Positions 1 to 8,070 of a stretch of DNA of 64,000 bases are shown here, piece by piece (position 1 is the stretch's first letter; the number at the start of each line of letters is the position of its first letter). Made by a program: the position numbers and the translations under genes. Source of the stretch: Nocardiopsis sp. FIRDI 009 (lineage in GTDB: Bacteria; Actinomycetota; Actinomycetes; Streptosporangiales; Streptosporangiaceae); the NCBI RefSeq assembly GCF_003386285.1, contig NZ_QPNC01000007.1, positions 1 to 64,000 of the forward strand. Direction: 5' to 3'. The notes under the pieces were generated by a model. That model made no database searches. It was not told the origin of the DNA and saw only the letters and a list, made by a program, of their open reading frames with translations.

Positions 1-28
1 TCTACGCTGGCGATCGCGGCGTAGTCAA

Positions 29-313
29 TCACCCCCGTGTCCAAGATCCGGGGTTAAGCCCCCCTGCACCGCTCACCGCGCTGGCGCTCTTGCTGACCAT
101 GCCGCCGATCTCGCCAAAGTAGTGTTCGGCGAACTCGGCGAGCGCGGTGCCGATGGGGTCGCTGTTCGCCGCGCTGTTGGCCTCGTTCAGATGTGTTTCC
201 AGCGATGTCATATGGCCGGTGAGGCCCTCGGTGCCATCCTCGTCACCAACATGCTCGGAGACGGAGGACAGCACACCGAACACTTCCTGGGGCTGAATAC
301 TCCATGCGGGCAC
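29..313 (-). CDS. DUF6507 family protein (T7SS-associated small protein)
   Basis: A 94-residue helical protein starting at GTG with an AAGGGAG Shine-Dalgarno seven bases upstream. It is clearly paralogous to the gene at 18310: both begin with a short xxWxIQPxEV motif followed by GVLSSV, then a helix ending in FGxxGGM. The family is found beside type VII secretion genes in Nocardiopsaceae, and its size and helix-turn-helix shape resemble WXG100/PE-like substrates. Function is unknown. This copy sits alone, about 18 kb from the paralogue, and ends near the window edge, so its operon partners may lie further left. Confidence 0.75.
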   Translation of the reverse strand: MPAWSIQPQEVFGVLSSVSEHVGDEDGTEGLTGHMTSLETHLNEANSAANSDPIGTALAEFAEHYFGEIGGMVSKSASAVSGAGGLNPGSWTRG

Positions 314-962
314 GGTGGTCTCCCTTCGACCCTGGAAGTCGTGACAGGGGATCTGCGTCGTTTTGGACGCTGAATGTAACGCTATGGTTCCCTGGCGCTC
401 AAGGCGACCATCGGAGCGGGGGATCGTCCGCCCAGCGATGCAAGGGCCGGGTCTGTGATCGTGGAGCGAACGTTCCTGGTCATTGACTCCGTGGGCTGAC
501 AGGACCTTCTACTCAGCGCGAGAGTGACCGGTTCCGGTCAGGGACGTCCCCCCGAGTAGTGGAATACCGGACACTGGATGAGAGTCCAGGAGAGGAGTAT
601 GTCCTGGATCGGCCGCTGCAACACCCGACGGCGGCATTCGGCGAACGGGCAGCTCAGCCCGCTCGTCTACGAGTAGCGGGCGGATAGCCCGAAGCTCGCT
701 GCCTGATCGGAGTGTGTCCATACATCGGGGGGAAGCCACGTCGGCCTCGCGCTGGTGTGCGCGCCCCGCGCGACCACCGATCCGATCGGCCGCCTCCAGG
801 CCGTACTCCGAGCCGCCGGTCCCGGCGGGTTCCCCGACTCCGGGCACGGCGACCGGCCACACTGAGCGACACGGCCGACCGGCTCCCCGCCCCCGCTCAC
901 GAGGGAGGGAAGCCACCACGCATCCCCCTGCTCTGACGCGGGCCACGGCAGCCTCCGGACAG
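314..962. other. Intergenic region with only a transposase remnant
   Basis: No intact gene is supported between the DUF6507 gene and the nrdB terminator. Reading frames here have no plausible start/SD or family resemblance. The one recognisable item is the IS3-like transposase tail at 560-676; 713-735 (tgtccatac then a G-run and aag) resembles a terminal end of such elements. Confidence 0.5.
560..676 (+). pseudogene. C-terminal remnant of an IS3/IS481-type transposase
   Basis: An open stretch ending in TAG at 674-676 translates to a tail reading SWIGRCNTRRRHSANG then QLSPLVYE. This matches the integrase-core C-terminus of IS3/IS481 transposases (consensus YIEGFYNxRRxHSxLGYxSPxxYE). An in-frame stop at 557-559 and the absence of upstream DDE residues show that only the tail survives. 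Confidence 0.6.
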
Positions 963-1008
963 GCGAAAAGGGTGCCCTGCCTCCGCGGAGGCAGGGCACC
1001 CTTTTCGC
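963..1008. terminator. Terminator of nrdAB
   Basis: A perfect 46-nt palindrome (gcgaaaagggtgccctgcctcc and its exact complement, centred at 985/986), about 105 bp past the nrdB stop. The A-run/T-run flanks make it work as an intrinsic terminator in either direction. Confidence 0.9.
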
Positions 1009-1113
1009 GTCCGCCCGTGGGGCGGGGGAGGCCCGGTCGCGCCTACCGGGCCTCCTCTCGCATCGGCCCTCCGCCCCTCCGCCGACGGGGAGGAAGGGCC
1101 GGGTCGGCACGGA

Positions 1114-2196
1114 TCAGTCCCAGTCCAGGCCGCCGCCGGTCTGGTACTCGATCACGCGAGTCTCGAAGAAGTTCTTCTCCTTCTGCAGGTCCATCATCTC
1201 CGACATCCACGGGAACGGGTTCTCCGTCTCCCCGAAGATGGGCGCCAGACCGATCTGCTCGGCGCGGCGGTCGGTGATGAAGTGCATGTACTTCTCGCAC
1301 AGCTCGGCGTTGAGGCCCAGCACACCGCGCGGCATGGTCTCGCGACCGTAGGCGACCTCCAGCTCACAGGCCTCGGCGAGCATCGTGCGGACCTCGGCCT
1401 GGAACTCCTCGGTCCACAGGTGCGGGTTCTCGATCTTGATCTGGTTGATCACGTCGATGCCGAAGTTCAGGTGGATCGACTCGTCGCGCAGGATGTACTG
1501 GTACTGCTCAGCGATGCCGACCATCTTGTTGCGGCGGCCCAGCGACAGGATCTGCGCGAAGCCGGTGTAGAACCACATGCCCTCGAAGATCACGTAGAAC
1601 GCGACCAGGTCCCGCAGGAACGCCTGGTCGGCCTCGGGCGTGCCGGTGCGGAAGTCCGGGTCCTCCAGGTTCTGCGTGTACTTGAGCGCCCACGCGTCCT
1701 TGGCCGTGATCGACGGGATCTCCCGGTACATGTTGAAGAGCTCGCCCTCGTCCAGGCCCAGGCTCTCGCAGATGTACTGGAAGGTGTGCGTGTGCACGGC
1801 CTCCTCGAAGGCCTGGCGCAGCAGGTACTGGCGGCACTCCGGATTGGTCAGCTGGCGGTACACGGCCAGGACGATGTTGTTGGCCACCAGCGACTCGGCG
1901 GTGGCGAAGAAACCGAGGTTGCGCTTGAGCATCAGGCGCTCGTCCTCGGTCAGGCCGTCCTTGGACTTCCACAGCGCGATGTCGGCCTGCATCGCGACCT
2001 CGGTCGGCATCCAGTGGTTGTTGCAGCCCGCCAGGTACTTCTCCCACGCCCACGTGTACTTGAGCGGGAGCAGCTGGTTGACGTCGGCGCGGGCGTTGAT
2101 CATCGCCTTGTCGTCGACGTTGACGCGCGCGGCGTCGCGCTCGATCTCCCCGAGGCCGCTGGCGGCGCTGGCGCTGTTGTCGGCTGCTGTGGTCAT
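1114..2196 (-). CDS. nrdB: Ribonucleotide reductase small subunit, class Ic-like (Phe at radical Tyr site)
   Basis: The 360-residue R2 subunit supplies the oxidising equivalent to NrdA for dNTP synthesis. All six metal ligands are visible: E101, E132, H135, E205, E239, H242. The first is Glu rather than the Asp of E. coli. The position of the radical tyrosine (four residues after H135, in AVHTHTF) is F139. Glu as first ligand plus Phe is the signature of the Chlamydia-type class Ic R2, which uses a Mn/Fe cofactor instead of a tyrosyl radical; the metal content here is inferred. ATG at 2196 is chosen because the reading frame upstream overlaps nrdA; a GGAAAG lies 13 nt upstream. It follows nrdA by 128 nt, presumably in one transcript. 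Confidence 0.95.
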   Translation of the reverse strand: MTTAADNSASAASGLGEIERDAARVNVDDKAMINARADVNQLLPLKYTWAWEKYLAGCNNHWMPTEVAMQADIALWKSKDGLTEDERLMLKRNLGFFATAESLVANNIVLAVYRQLTNPECRQYLLRQAFEEAVHTHTFQYICESLGLDEGELFNMYREIPSITAKDAWALKYTQNLEDPDFRTGTPEADQAFLRDLVAFYVIFEGMWFYTGFAQILSLGRRNKMVGIAEQYQYILRDESIHLNFGIDVINQIKIENPHLWTEEFQAEVRTMLAEACELEVAYGRETMPRGVLGLNAELCEKYMHFITDRRAEQIGLAPIFGETENPFPWMSEMMDLQKEKNFFETRVIEYQTGGGLDWD

Positions 2197-2324
2197 GCTG
2201 GGGTCGCTTTCCGTTCTCCGGCCGGGCCGGACGTTGGTGTTGCGTGATGTCTGGGGGGCCGGGGCGGGGCCGCCCGCGACGTGCGCGGACGGCCCCTCGG
2301 CACGGGACTCCCGGACGGGCGGGC

Positions 2325-4874
2325 CTACTGGCAGGCCTCGCACTCGGGGTCGTCGATGGAGCAGGCCTGGCCGTCCACGATCTCGAACTCGTCCTCACCG
2401 GCGGCGGTGGGCGCGGGGCTCGGAGCGGGGGTGGGGCTCGGCGAGGGGGACGGCGACGGGCTCGGCGACGGGGCCGGAACCGGGGTGGCGGACACGGCGT
2501 TGAGACGGCCGTCCGTTCCCTTGAGCGTGCTCTTCTCCACGTGGGTGGCGCTCTGCGAACGCAGGTAGTAGGTGGTCTTCAGACCCGAACGCCACGCCCG
2601 ACGGTACAGGGCGTCGAGCTTGCGACCGCTCGGAGCGGCCATGTACAGGTTCAGCGACTGGGCCTGGTCGATCCACTTCTGACGGCGCGACCCGGCGTCG
2701 ACCAGCCAGTTCGGGTCGATCTCGAAGGCCGTGGCGTACAGGGCCTTGAGGTCGTCCGGAACCCGGTCGATGGCGCCCAGGCTGCCGTCGTGCATCTTCA
2801 GCTGCGAGACCATGTCCTCGTCCCACAGGCCGCGCTCCTTGAGGTCGCGGACCAGGTACGGGTTGACGACGGTGAAGTCGCCGGACATGTTCGACTTGAC
2901 GAACAGGTTGCGGTAGACCGGCTCGATCGACTGACTCACACCGGTGATGTTGGCGATGGTCGCGGTCGGGGCGATCGCCATCACGTTGGAGTTACGCATC
3001 CCGGTGGTGCGCACGCGCTCACGCAGCGAGTCCCAGTCCAGGGTCTCGCCCCGGTCGACGTCCAGGTCGCCGCCGCGCGCCTCGGCGAGCGTGCGCAGCG
3101 AGTCGATCGGCAGCACGCCCTTGCTCCACAGCGACCCGTCGAAGGACTCGTAGGAACCGCGCTCGGCCGCCAGCTCCATGGACGCCTCGATGGCGTAGTA
3201 GCTGATCAGCTCCATGCTCTCGTCGGCGAAGTCGACGGCGCCCTCGGAGGCGAAGGGGGTGCGCAGCTTGAACAGCGCGTCCTGGAAGCCCATGAGGCCC
3301 AGACCCACGGGGCGGTGGCGCATGTTCGCGCGGCGCGCCTCGGGGATCGTGTAGAAGTTCACGTCGATGACGTTGTCGAGCATCCGCACGGCGGTGCGCA
3401 CGGTGCGGCGCAGGCGCTCGGCGTCCAGGCCGTCGGGGCCGGTGTGCTGGGCCAGGTTGACCGAGCCCAGGTTGCAGACGGCGACCTCGTCGGCGCTGGT
3501 GTTCAGCGTGATCTCGGTGCACAGGTTGGACGAGTGCACGACACCCGCGTGCTGCTGCGGCGAGCGCAGGTTGCACGGGTCCTTGAACGTGATCCACGGG
3601 TGGCCGGTCTCGAACAGCATGGTGAGCATGCGGCGCCACAGGTCCACGGCCCGGACCTTCTTGAAGACGCGGATCCGGCCCGCCTCGGCGGCGGCCTCGT
3701 AGCGGGTGTAGGCCTCGGCGAACTCGGTCCCGTACTTGTCGTGCAGGTCGGGGACCTCGTCCGGCGAGAACAGCATCCAGGAGCCGTCCTCCTCCACGCG
3801 CTTCATGAACAGGTCCGGAACCCAGTTCGCGGTGTTCATGTCGTGGGTGCGGCGACGCTCGTCACCGGTGTTCTTGCGGAGGTCGAGGAACTCCTCGATG
3901 TCGATGTGCCAGGTCTCCAGGTAGGCGCAGACCGCGCCCTTGCGCTTGCCGCCCTGGTTGACCGCGACGGCGGTGTCGTTGGCGATCTTCAGGAACGGGA
4001 CGACGCCCTGGCTCTTGCCGTTGGTGCCGCGGATGTGCGAGCCCAGTCCGCGCACCGGCGTCCAGTCGTTGCCGAGGCCGCCCGAGTACTTGGACAGCAT
4101 CGCGTTGTTGCTGATGCCGTGGAAGATCGACTGGAGGTCGTCGCCGACGGTGGTGAGGAAGCAGGACGAGAGCTGCGCGCGCACCGTGCCGGAGTTGAAC
4201 AGGGTCGGCGTGGAGGCCATGAAGTCGAACGAGGACAGCAGCTCGTAGAACTCGATGGCGCGGGCGTCGCGGTCGTCCTCGTTCAGGGCCAGGCCCATGG
4301 CGACGCGCATGAAGAACGCCTGCGGCAGCTCGTAGCGGACCTCGTCGCTGTGCAGGAAGTAGCGGTCGTAGAGGGTCTGGAGGCCGAGGAAGGTGAAGTT
4401 CTCGTCCCGCTCGGGGCGCAGGGCGGCGCCCAGACGCTCCAGGTCGAACGTGGCCAGGGCCGGGTCGAGCTGGCCGAGGTCGATGCCGCGGCCGACGTAG
4501 GCGGCCAGGTAGGCGGCGTAGCGCTCGGCCATCTCGGACTGGCTGGCGGCCTGCGGGGCGCCCGCGATGAAGGTGAGCGCCTCACGGCGGAGCTTGTCCA
4601 GGAGCAGCCGGGCGGCCACGTAGGAGTAGTCGGGGTCGACCTCCACGAAGCTGCGGGCAGCCATGACCAGGGCGAGCTCCACCTCGGCGTCCGAGATGCC
4701 GGGGTAGAACCCGCGACGCGCCTCGGTGAGGACCTTGTCCGCCGAAACACCGGTGAGCCGCTCGCAGGCCTCGGTTACGACGTGCTCGATCCGGTCGACG
4801 GCGGCGGGGGGCGCGCCGTCGTGGGTCGGCTCGGGCCGAACGGATGCGGGCACGGCCTCGACGTCAAGGGTCAT
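2325..4874 (-). CDS. nrdA: Ribonucleoside-diphosphate reductase large subunit
   Basis: The 849-residue catalytic subunit reduces ribonucleotides. Active-site residues are visible: N450, C452 (thiyl) and E454 in SSNLCTEI, redox pair C238 and C467, the TTYYLR radical-relay tyrosines, and a C-terminal CEAC (845-848) that regenerates the active-site disulfide. The tail is joined by a Pro-Ser repeat linker (encoded around 2400-2480). The N-terminal ATP-cone is incomplete: helices equivalent to E. coli residues ~20-95 are present (28-100), but the first beta-hairpin with the K-R-D-G motif is replaced by an unrelated leader, so dATP feedback may be lost. ATG at 4874 has a GGAG seven bases upstream. 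Preceded by a cobalamin riboswitch. Confidence 0.97.
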   Translation of the reverse strand: MTLDVEAVPASVRPEPTHDGAPPAAVDRIEHVVTEACERLTGVSADKVLTEARRGFYPGISDAEVELALVMAARSFVEVDPDYSYVAARLLLDKLRREALTFIAGAPQAASQSEMAERYAAYLAAYVGRGIDLGQLDPALATFDLERLGAALRPERDENFTFLGLQTLYDRYFLHSDEVRYELPQAFFMRVAMGLALNEDDRDARAIEFYELLSSFDFMASTPTLFNSGTVRAQLSSCFLTTVGDDLQSIFHGISNNAMLSKYSGGLGNDWTPVRGLGSHIRGTNGKSQGVVPFLKIANDTAVAVNQGGKRKGAVCAYLETWHIDIEEFLDLRKNTGDERRRTHDMNTANWVPDLFMKRVEEDGSWMLFSPDEVPDLHDKYGTEFAEAYTRYEAAAEAGRIRVFKKVRAVDLWRRMLTMLFETGHPWITFKDPCNLRSPQQHAGVVHSSNLCTEITLNTSADEVAVCNLGSVNLAQHTGPDGLDAERLRRTVRTAVRMLDNVIDVNFYTIPEARRANMRHRPVGLGLMGFQDALFKLRTPFASEGAVDFADESMELISYYAIEASMELAAERGSYESFDGSLWSKGVLPIDSLRTLAEARGGDLDVDRGETLDWDSLRERVRTTGMRNSNVMAIAPTATIANITGVSQSIEPVYRNLFVKSNMSGDFTVVNPYLVRDLKERGLWDEDMVSQLKMHDGSLGAIDRVPDDLKALYATAFEIDPNWLVDAGSRRQKWIDQAQSLNLYMAAPSGRKLDALYRRAWRSGLKTTYYLRSQSATHVEKSTLKGTDGRLNAVSATPVPAPSPSPSPSPSPSPTPAPSPAPTAAGEDEFEIVDGQACSIDDPECEACQ

Positions 4875-5036
4875 ACAGCGGCTCCAACCTCGGTAGAAGA
4901 GTCCCGGCGGGGAGGGACACGAGAAACACGGCCACGGCACACCGGTGGGCCGACACGCTGAGTGCGCGTGGTCACGTGACCGGTGGGTCGCGGTGGCCCG
5001 CTCTCGAAGCCCCGTCATCGGCGCACGGTCGGTGCG

Positions 5037-5207
5037 CGCTGGCGGCAGGTCCCCGGGCTCGCGGGCGCCCACCTGGCGTCGCTCCCCGGGGGTCACTCGG
5101 GGGAGTCCTGTGTGCGACGCAGTTCGATCCCGCTCACCGATGCGGGGCAGTCCCGGATGCACACCGGGTTCCCTCTTGCCTCACCCCTGGGGGGTGAACC
5201 ACCAGCG
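5037..5207 (-). promoter_or_regulatory. Cobalamin (B12) riboswitch in the nrdAB leader
   Basis: Read on the minus strand, the leader contains the B12-aptamer landmarks in order: an AGGGAACCCGGTG block, then CCGGGACTGCCCCGC, then GCGACGCCAGG, then the 3' box GGGGACCTGCC. The ends close as a P1-like stem, CGCTGGTGG with CCGCCAGCG (one G-U). It lies about 160 nt upstream of the nrdA ATG. In Streptomyces, class Ia nrdABS is repressed by coenzyme B12 through a riboswitch; the same logic is inferred here, implying a B12-dependent NrdJ elsewhere. A GCGCAC/GTGCGC hairpin (5021-5036) immediately follows the aptamer and may belong to the expression platform. Confidence 0.93.
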
Positions 5208-5521
5208 GGAGAGATACTACATCTAGGGGATGGGGCGTTGGAACACCGCAAGATGATGGCGTGTCACCGATTTTTCGGCGTGGCGATCATGGCTGAGGGC
5301 ACACCTGAGACGTGGTATGGGGCGCGCCGATCCATCCGCTCCGCGGGGTTTTCACGCACCGATCCGGAGGTGTTCGCGACCGCGACCGGACACAGCCTAG
5401 GGGCCCTCGGAGGGTGTGACACACCAGGCGCGTCAGAAAGCTCACGACAGCGTCGCGAGTCACGTCGGGGACGGGCTCCCGGGCCGGGCCGGGCCGCCGC
5501 CCGACCGGACCCGCCAGGGGG
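5208..5521 (-). promoter_or_regulatory. nrdAB promoter region with candidate NrdR boxes
   Basis: Between the riboswitch and the next gene. On the minus strand, CCCCTAGATGTAGTAT (5215-5230) resembles Streptomyces-type NrdR boxes and overlaps a TAGTAT -10-like hexamer (5214-5219). A second, weaker match lies at 5244-5259 (centre-to-centre 29 bp). NrdR normally binds paired boxes at RNR promoters. No gene is seen in the rest of this stretch. Confidence 0.4.
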
Positions 5522-6094
5522 TCAGTCGCCGTCCAGCAGGCGGTCCAGGTCGTCCTCTCCCAGCCCCAGGTCGGTGCGGATGCGGAACCGGATCCGCAGG
5601 AGTTCCTCCAGCAGGTCCCGCGTGTACGGGGAGGCGGCGGCGTCCAGGTGCGCGCGGATCCCGGCGGTCGCCCAGCGCTCGGCGCCCCCGAGGTCGTCGT
5701 GGGCGTAGAGCACCTCGGCGATGTGCACGTGGGTGGGCAACCCGAGCAGCGGCTCGCCCTCCAGGCGTTTGAGCTGCGTGTAGGCCCGCTCGATCTCGTC
5801 CAGCTGCAGCAGGGCGCCCGCTCTCAGGGCACGCGCGTCGATCACCGTCGGGCCGCCGTCGTCGATCGCCCGCTGGTAGGCCGCGCACGCGTGCTCGTAC
5901 TCCTGGGCGATCTCCCACTGCTCCCCGGCCCGCACGAAGAGTTCGGCCCGGGTGATCTCGCTCCCGGCGTCCACCCGGTTGGCCAGGTCCTGCAACTGGG
6001 CGGCGACGGGGCCGTGCTCACCCGACCGGACGGCATGGAACTCCATACGGTCGAGATCTGCCGTCGTCACGTGGGTCAACCGCATCGCCCCCAT
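5522..6094 (-). CDS. TPR-like helical protein of unknown function
   Basis: A soluble protein of about 190 residues, entirely helical, with spacing typical of tetratricopeptide repeats (AGEQWEIAQEYEHACAAYQR, then RAGALLQLDEIERAYTQL). No signal peptide or membrane segment. A second ATG three codons in (6085) is also usable; GGGG-rich sequence precedes both. It starts 26 nt after the NYN-domain gene ends, on the same strand, so the two are probably cotranscribed. The exact role cannot be assigned. Confidence 0.7.
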   Translation of the reverse strand: MGAMRLTHVTTADLDRMEFHAVRSGEHGPVAAQLQDLANRVDAGSEITRAELFVRAGEQWEIAQEYEHACAAYQRAIDDGGPTVIDARALRAGALLQLDEIERAYTQLKRLEGEPLLGLPTHVHIAEVLYAHDDLGGAERWATAGIRAHLDAAASPYTRDLLEELLRIRFRIRTDLGLGEDDLDRLLDGD

Positions 6095-6120
6095 CCCCTA
6101 CTCGCGCTCCCGCTCGCCGA

Positions 6121-7872
6121 TCAGGGCCTGGCGCGCTCCAGTGCCTGCCAGAACCCCTGGCGCAGTCCGTCCCGGACCTCGTCCCTCAACAGGTGGTCGA
6201 TCGGCAGCGAAGAGCCCTGGAGCAGACGCGCCTCCAGGTCGGAGGGCATCCGGGGTCTCCGGGCGAGGACCGCCTCCACCCACAGGGCGGGCGCCTCGCG
6301 CGCGATCGACTCCGCGAAGTCGTTCCCTTCTTTGCGTGCGACATGCACCGCATCGTCAACGGTATGCGCGGCGGCGCGCGTCTGTTGGGGATATCCAGGA
6401 CTGGAGCCGGATTCCTGGTGTCCCCGGGGATCGAAACGTTCGTCGTGCTCGGGACCAGTACGCGGCGGACCCCCGTATCCGGGAGCCGCCCCGCCGCGGC
6501 GTGCGGCGTCAGTTTCCGTACTGGTCCCATAGGTAGGGTTTGCGTCGTTCGCACCCCCGAAACCCGAGCTGTCCCCCGGCCCGAACCGTGGGTCGGCCTG
6601 GGGCGGCGGCCCGCTTCTCTGCGGCGGCGGGTGGCCTTGGGGACTGTCGGAGGCGAACGAGCGCTGCGGTCCGGTGCCGCCGGTGAAGGACTGCTGGGGA
6701 CCCGTCCCACCGCCGAACGACTGCTGCGGTCCGGTGCCGCCGGTGAAGGACTGCTGGGATCCCGTCGCCCCGGCGAACGACTGCTGCGGCCCGGTGCCGC
6801 CCGTGAAGGCGCGCTGGGGGCCGGTCGCGGCGTGGGTACCGGAGCCGGGCTGGACGGGCGCCGATCTACCGGGCAGGCCGTATCCGTTCTGCTCCGCGCC
6901 CCGCACCGGCTGGTCCCCGGAGGGGTAGGCCCCCTGGCCGCTCTGCCCCCCGGATCCGGTGGCCGGCGTCGTCGCGCCCGGGTAGGCGCTGTTGCCGCCC
7001 ATCGGCGTCTGGCCCCCCGAGGGGAAGCCGTTGGCGTCGATCGGGCCGGGCGAGGGGGTGTCGGAGGCCGGACCGGCGAGGTGGTCGCCGCGCTGCTGGG
7101 CGAGGGACCGCCGCATCGCGCGCAGCTGCTCCATGGCGTTGCCCTGCGGTACGTGCTGGGGCCCGGTCCCCGCGAAGATCCCCTCCAGACCGCCGCCCGT
7201 GGTTCCGGCGGGTTCGACCCGGCTGCCCCCGGGCTGGGCCTCGACCGGCTGGCGGGGGGTCTCGGGGGCCGACCGGGCGCGGCCGTTGGCGAACGGGGTC
7301 GTGGTCTTGGCCGCGTTCTCCTGGGAGGAGCCCCCGCCGGTGAGCAGGTTGACGTGCGGGCGCAGGTGACCGGCGCCGATCTCGATGAGGTCGTCGCACT
7401 CCCGGCGCAGGGCGCGGGAGATGGTCCAGTTGCCCTCGACGGAGATGTGCACGACGGTGACGCGGACGCCCAGGTCCTGCACGTCCGCGACGACGGCCGC
7501 CATGTCCTCGTCCCCGCTGACCAGGACGGCGTCGCACAGCACACCGGTGCGGGCCAGGGTGGTGAGGTCGCGCTGGACGTAGCTCTCCACACCCTCGCGG
7601 CGGCCCGGCCGTATCCGGGCCGCGCGGAACTTGATGCCGGGGATGTCGGCGATGCCGTCCTGTTCCTGGGTGCGCCGGTCGTCGGCGACGGCCTCGTACC
7701 AGTAGCAGCGTAGGAGCGGCAGGCCGGTGCGGTCCCGCGCCACCTCGTTGAGGAACTGGACCAGACCGGAGTAGTCCCAGGAGACGGAGTCCCGGTTGCG
7801 GGTTCCGTGTACGGCCATCGCGCCGTCCGCGAGAAGGTATCCCGCGTCGACGAACAACGCGCAGCGGTCCAC
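6121..7872 (-). CDS. NYN-domain (PIN-like) putative ribonuclease with repeat-rich linker
   Basis: 583 residues. The N-terminal ~190 residues form a NYN/LabA-like PIN fold: VDAGYLLADG gives the first acidic residue, then VLVSGDEDMAAVVAD with its conserved D-D, typical of metal-dependent RNases acting on RNA. A long Gly/Pro/Gln low-complexity linker follows, including tandem TGPQQSFTGG repeats, then a conserved helical C-terminal module (~80 residues, from AHTVDDAVHVARKEG). GTG at 7872 is preferred because AAGGGGG lies ten bases upstream; the longer frame adds residues without an SD. Substrate unknown. Confidence 0.8.
   Translation of the reverse strand: MDRCALFVDAGYLLADGAMAVHGTRNRDSVSWDYSGLVQFLNEVARDRTGLPLLRCYWYEAVADDRRTQEQDGIADIPGIKFRAARIRPGRREGVESYVQRDLTTLARTGVLCDAVLVSGDEDMAAVVADVQDLGVRVTVVHISVEGNWTISRALRRECDDLIEIGAGHLRPHVNLLTGGGSSQENAAKTTTPFANGRARSAPETPRQPVEAQPGGSRVEPAGTTGGGLEGIFAGTGPQHVPQGNAMEQLRAMRRSLAQQRGDHLAGPASDTPSPGPIDANGFPSGGQTPMGGNSAYPGATTPATGSGGQSGQGAYPSGDQPVRGAEQNGYGLPGRSAPVQPGSGTHAATGPQRAFTGGTGPQQSFAGATGSQQSFTGGTGPQQSFGGGTGPQQSFTGGTGPQRSFASDSPQGHPPPQRSGPPPQADPRFGPGDSSGFGGANDANPTYGTSTETDAARRGGAAPGYGGPPRTGPEHDERFDPRGHQESGSSPGYPQQTRAAAHTVDDAVHVARKEGNDFAESIAREAPALWVEAVLARRPRMPSDLEARLLQGSSLPIDHLLRDEVRDGLRQGFWQALERARP
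6652..6830. repeat. 30-bp in-frame tandem repeats in the NYN gene
   Basis: About six degenerate 30-bp units (for example gaaggactgctggggacccg) encode the decapeptide TGPQQSFTGG with Gly/Ala and Gln/Arg variation. They lie within the disordered linker and are prone to copy-number change by slippage. Confidence 0.85.
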
Positions 7873-8070
7873 GTGACACCGCCCCCTTCCCTGTTGATTC
7901 TGGGGCCATACCCATGACCGGGCCACAGCCTAGCCAAGTCTGTCTCGTTTTGCGTGCCAGCCGCGAACACCCACGGTTACGGTCACGCGACGCACAGACG
8001 GAGAGTCCGAGGTGACCCGGGCCTTCCCGACCCCACACAGCGTGACCGGGACGTCATACCGAGTCGGGCC

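Noticed and set aside
509..1300. Several overlapping 70-190-codon frames on both strands upstream of nrdB
   Set aside because: No SD, no conserved motifs, and they run through the terminator palindrome or the nrdB end.
2244..4961. 905-codon plus-strand open frame opposite nrdA
   Set aside because: GC-rich antisense shadow of a strongly conserved gene; composition and lack of family motifs show it is not coding.
6652..6830. Possible CRISPR array
   Set aside because: Repeats are contiguous 30-bp units without spacers and stay in frame inside a protein.
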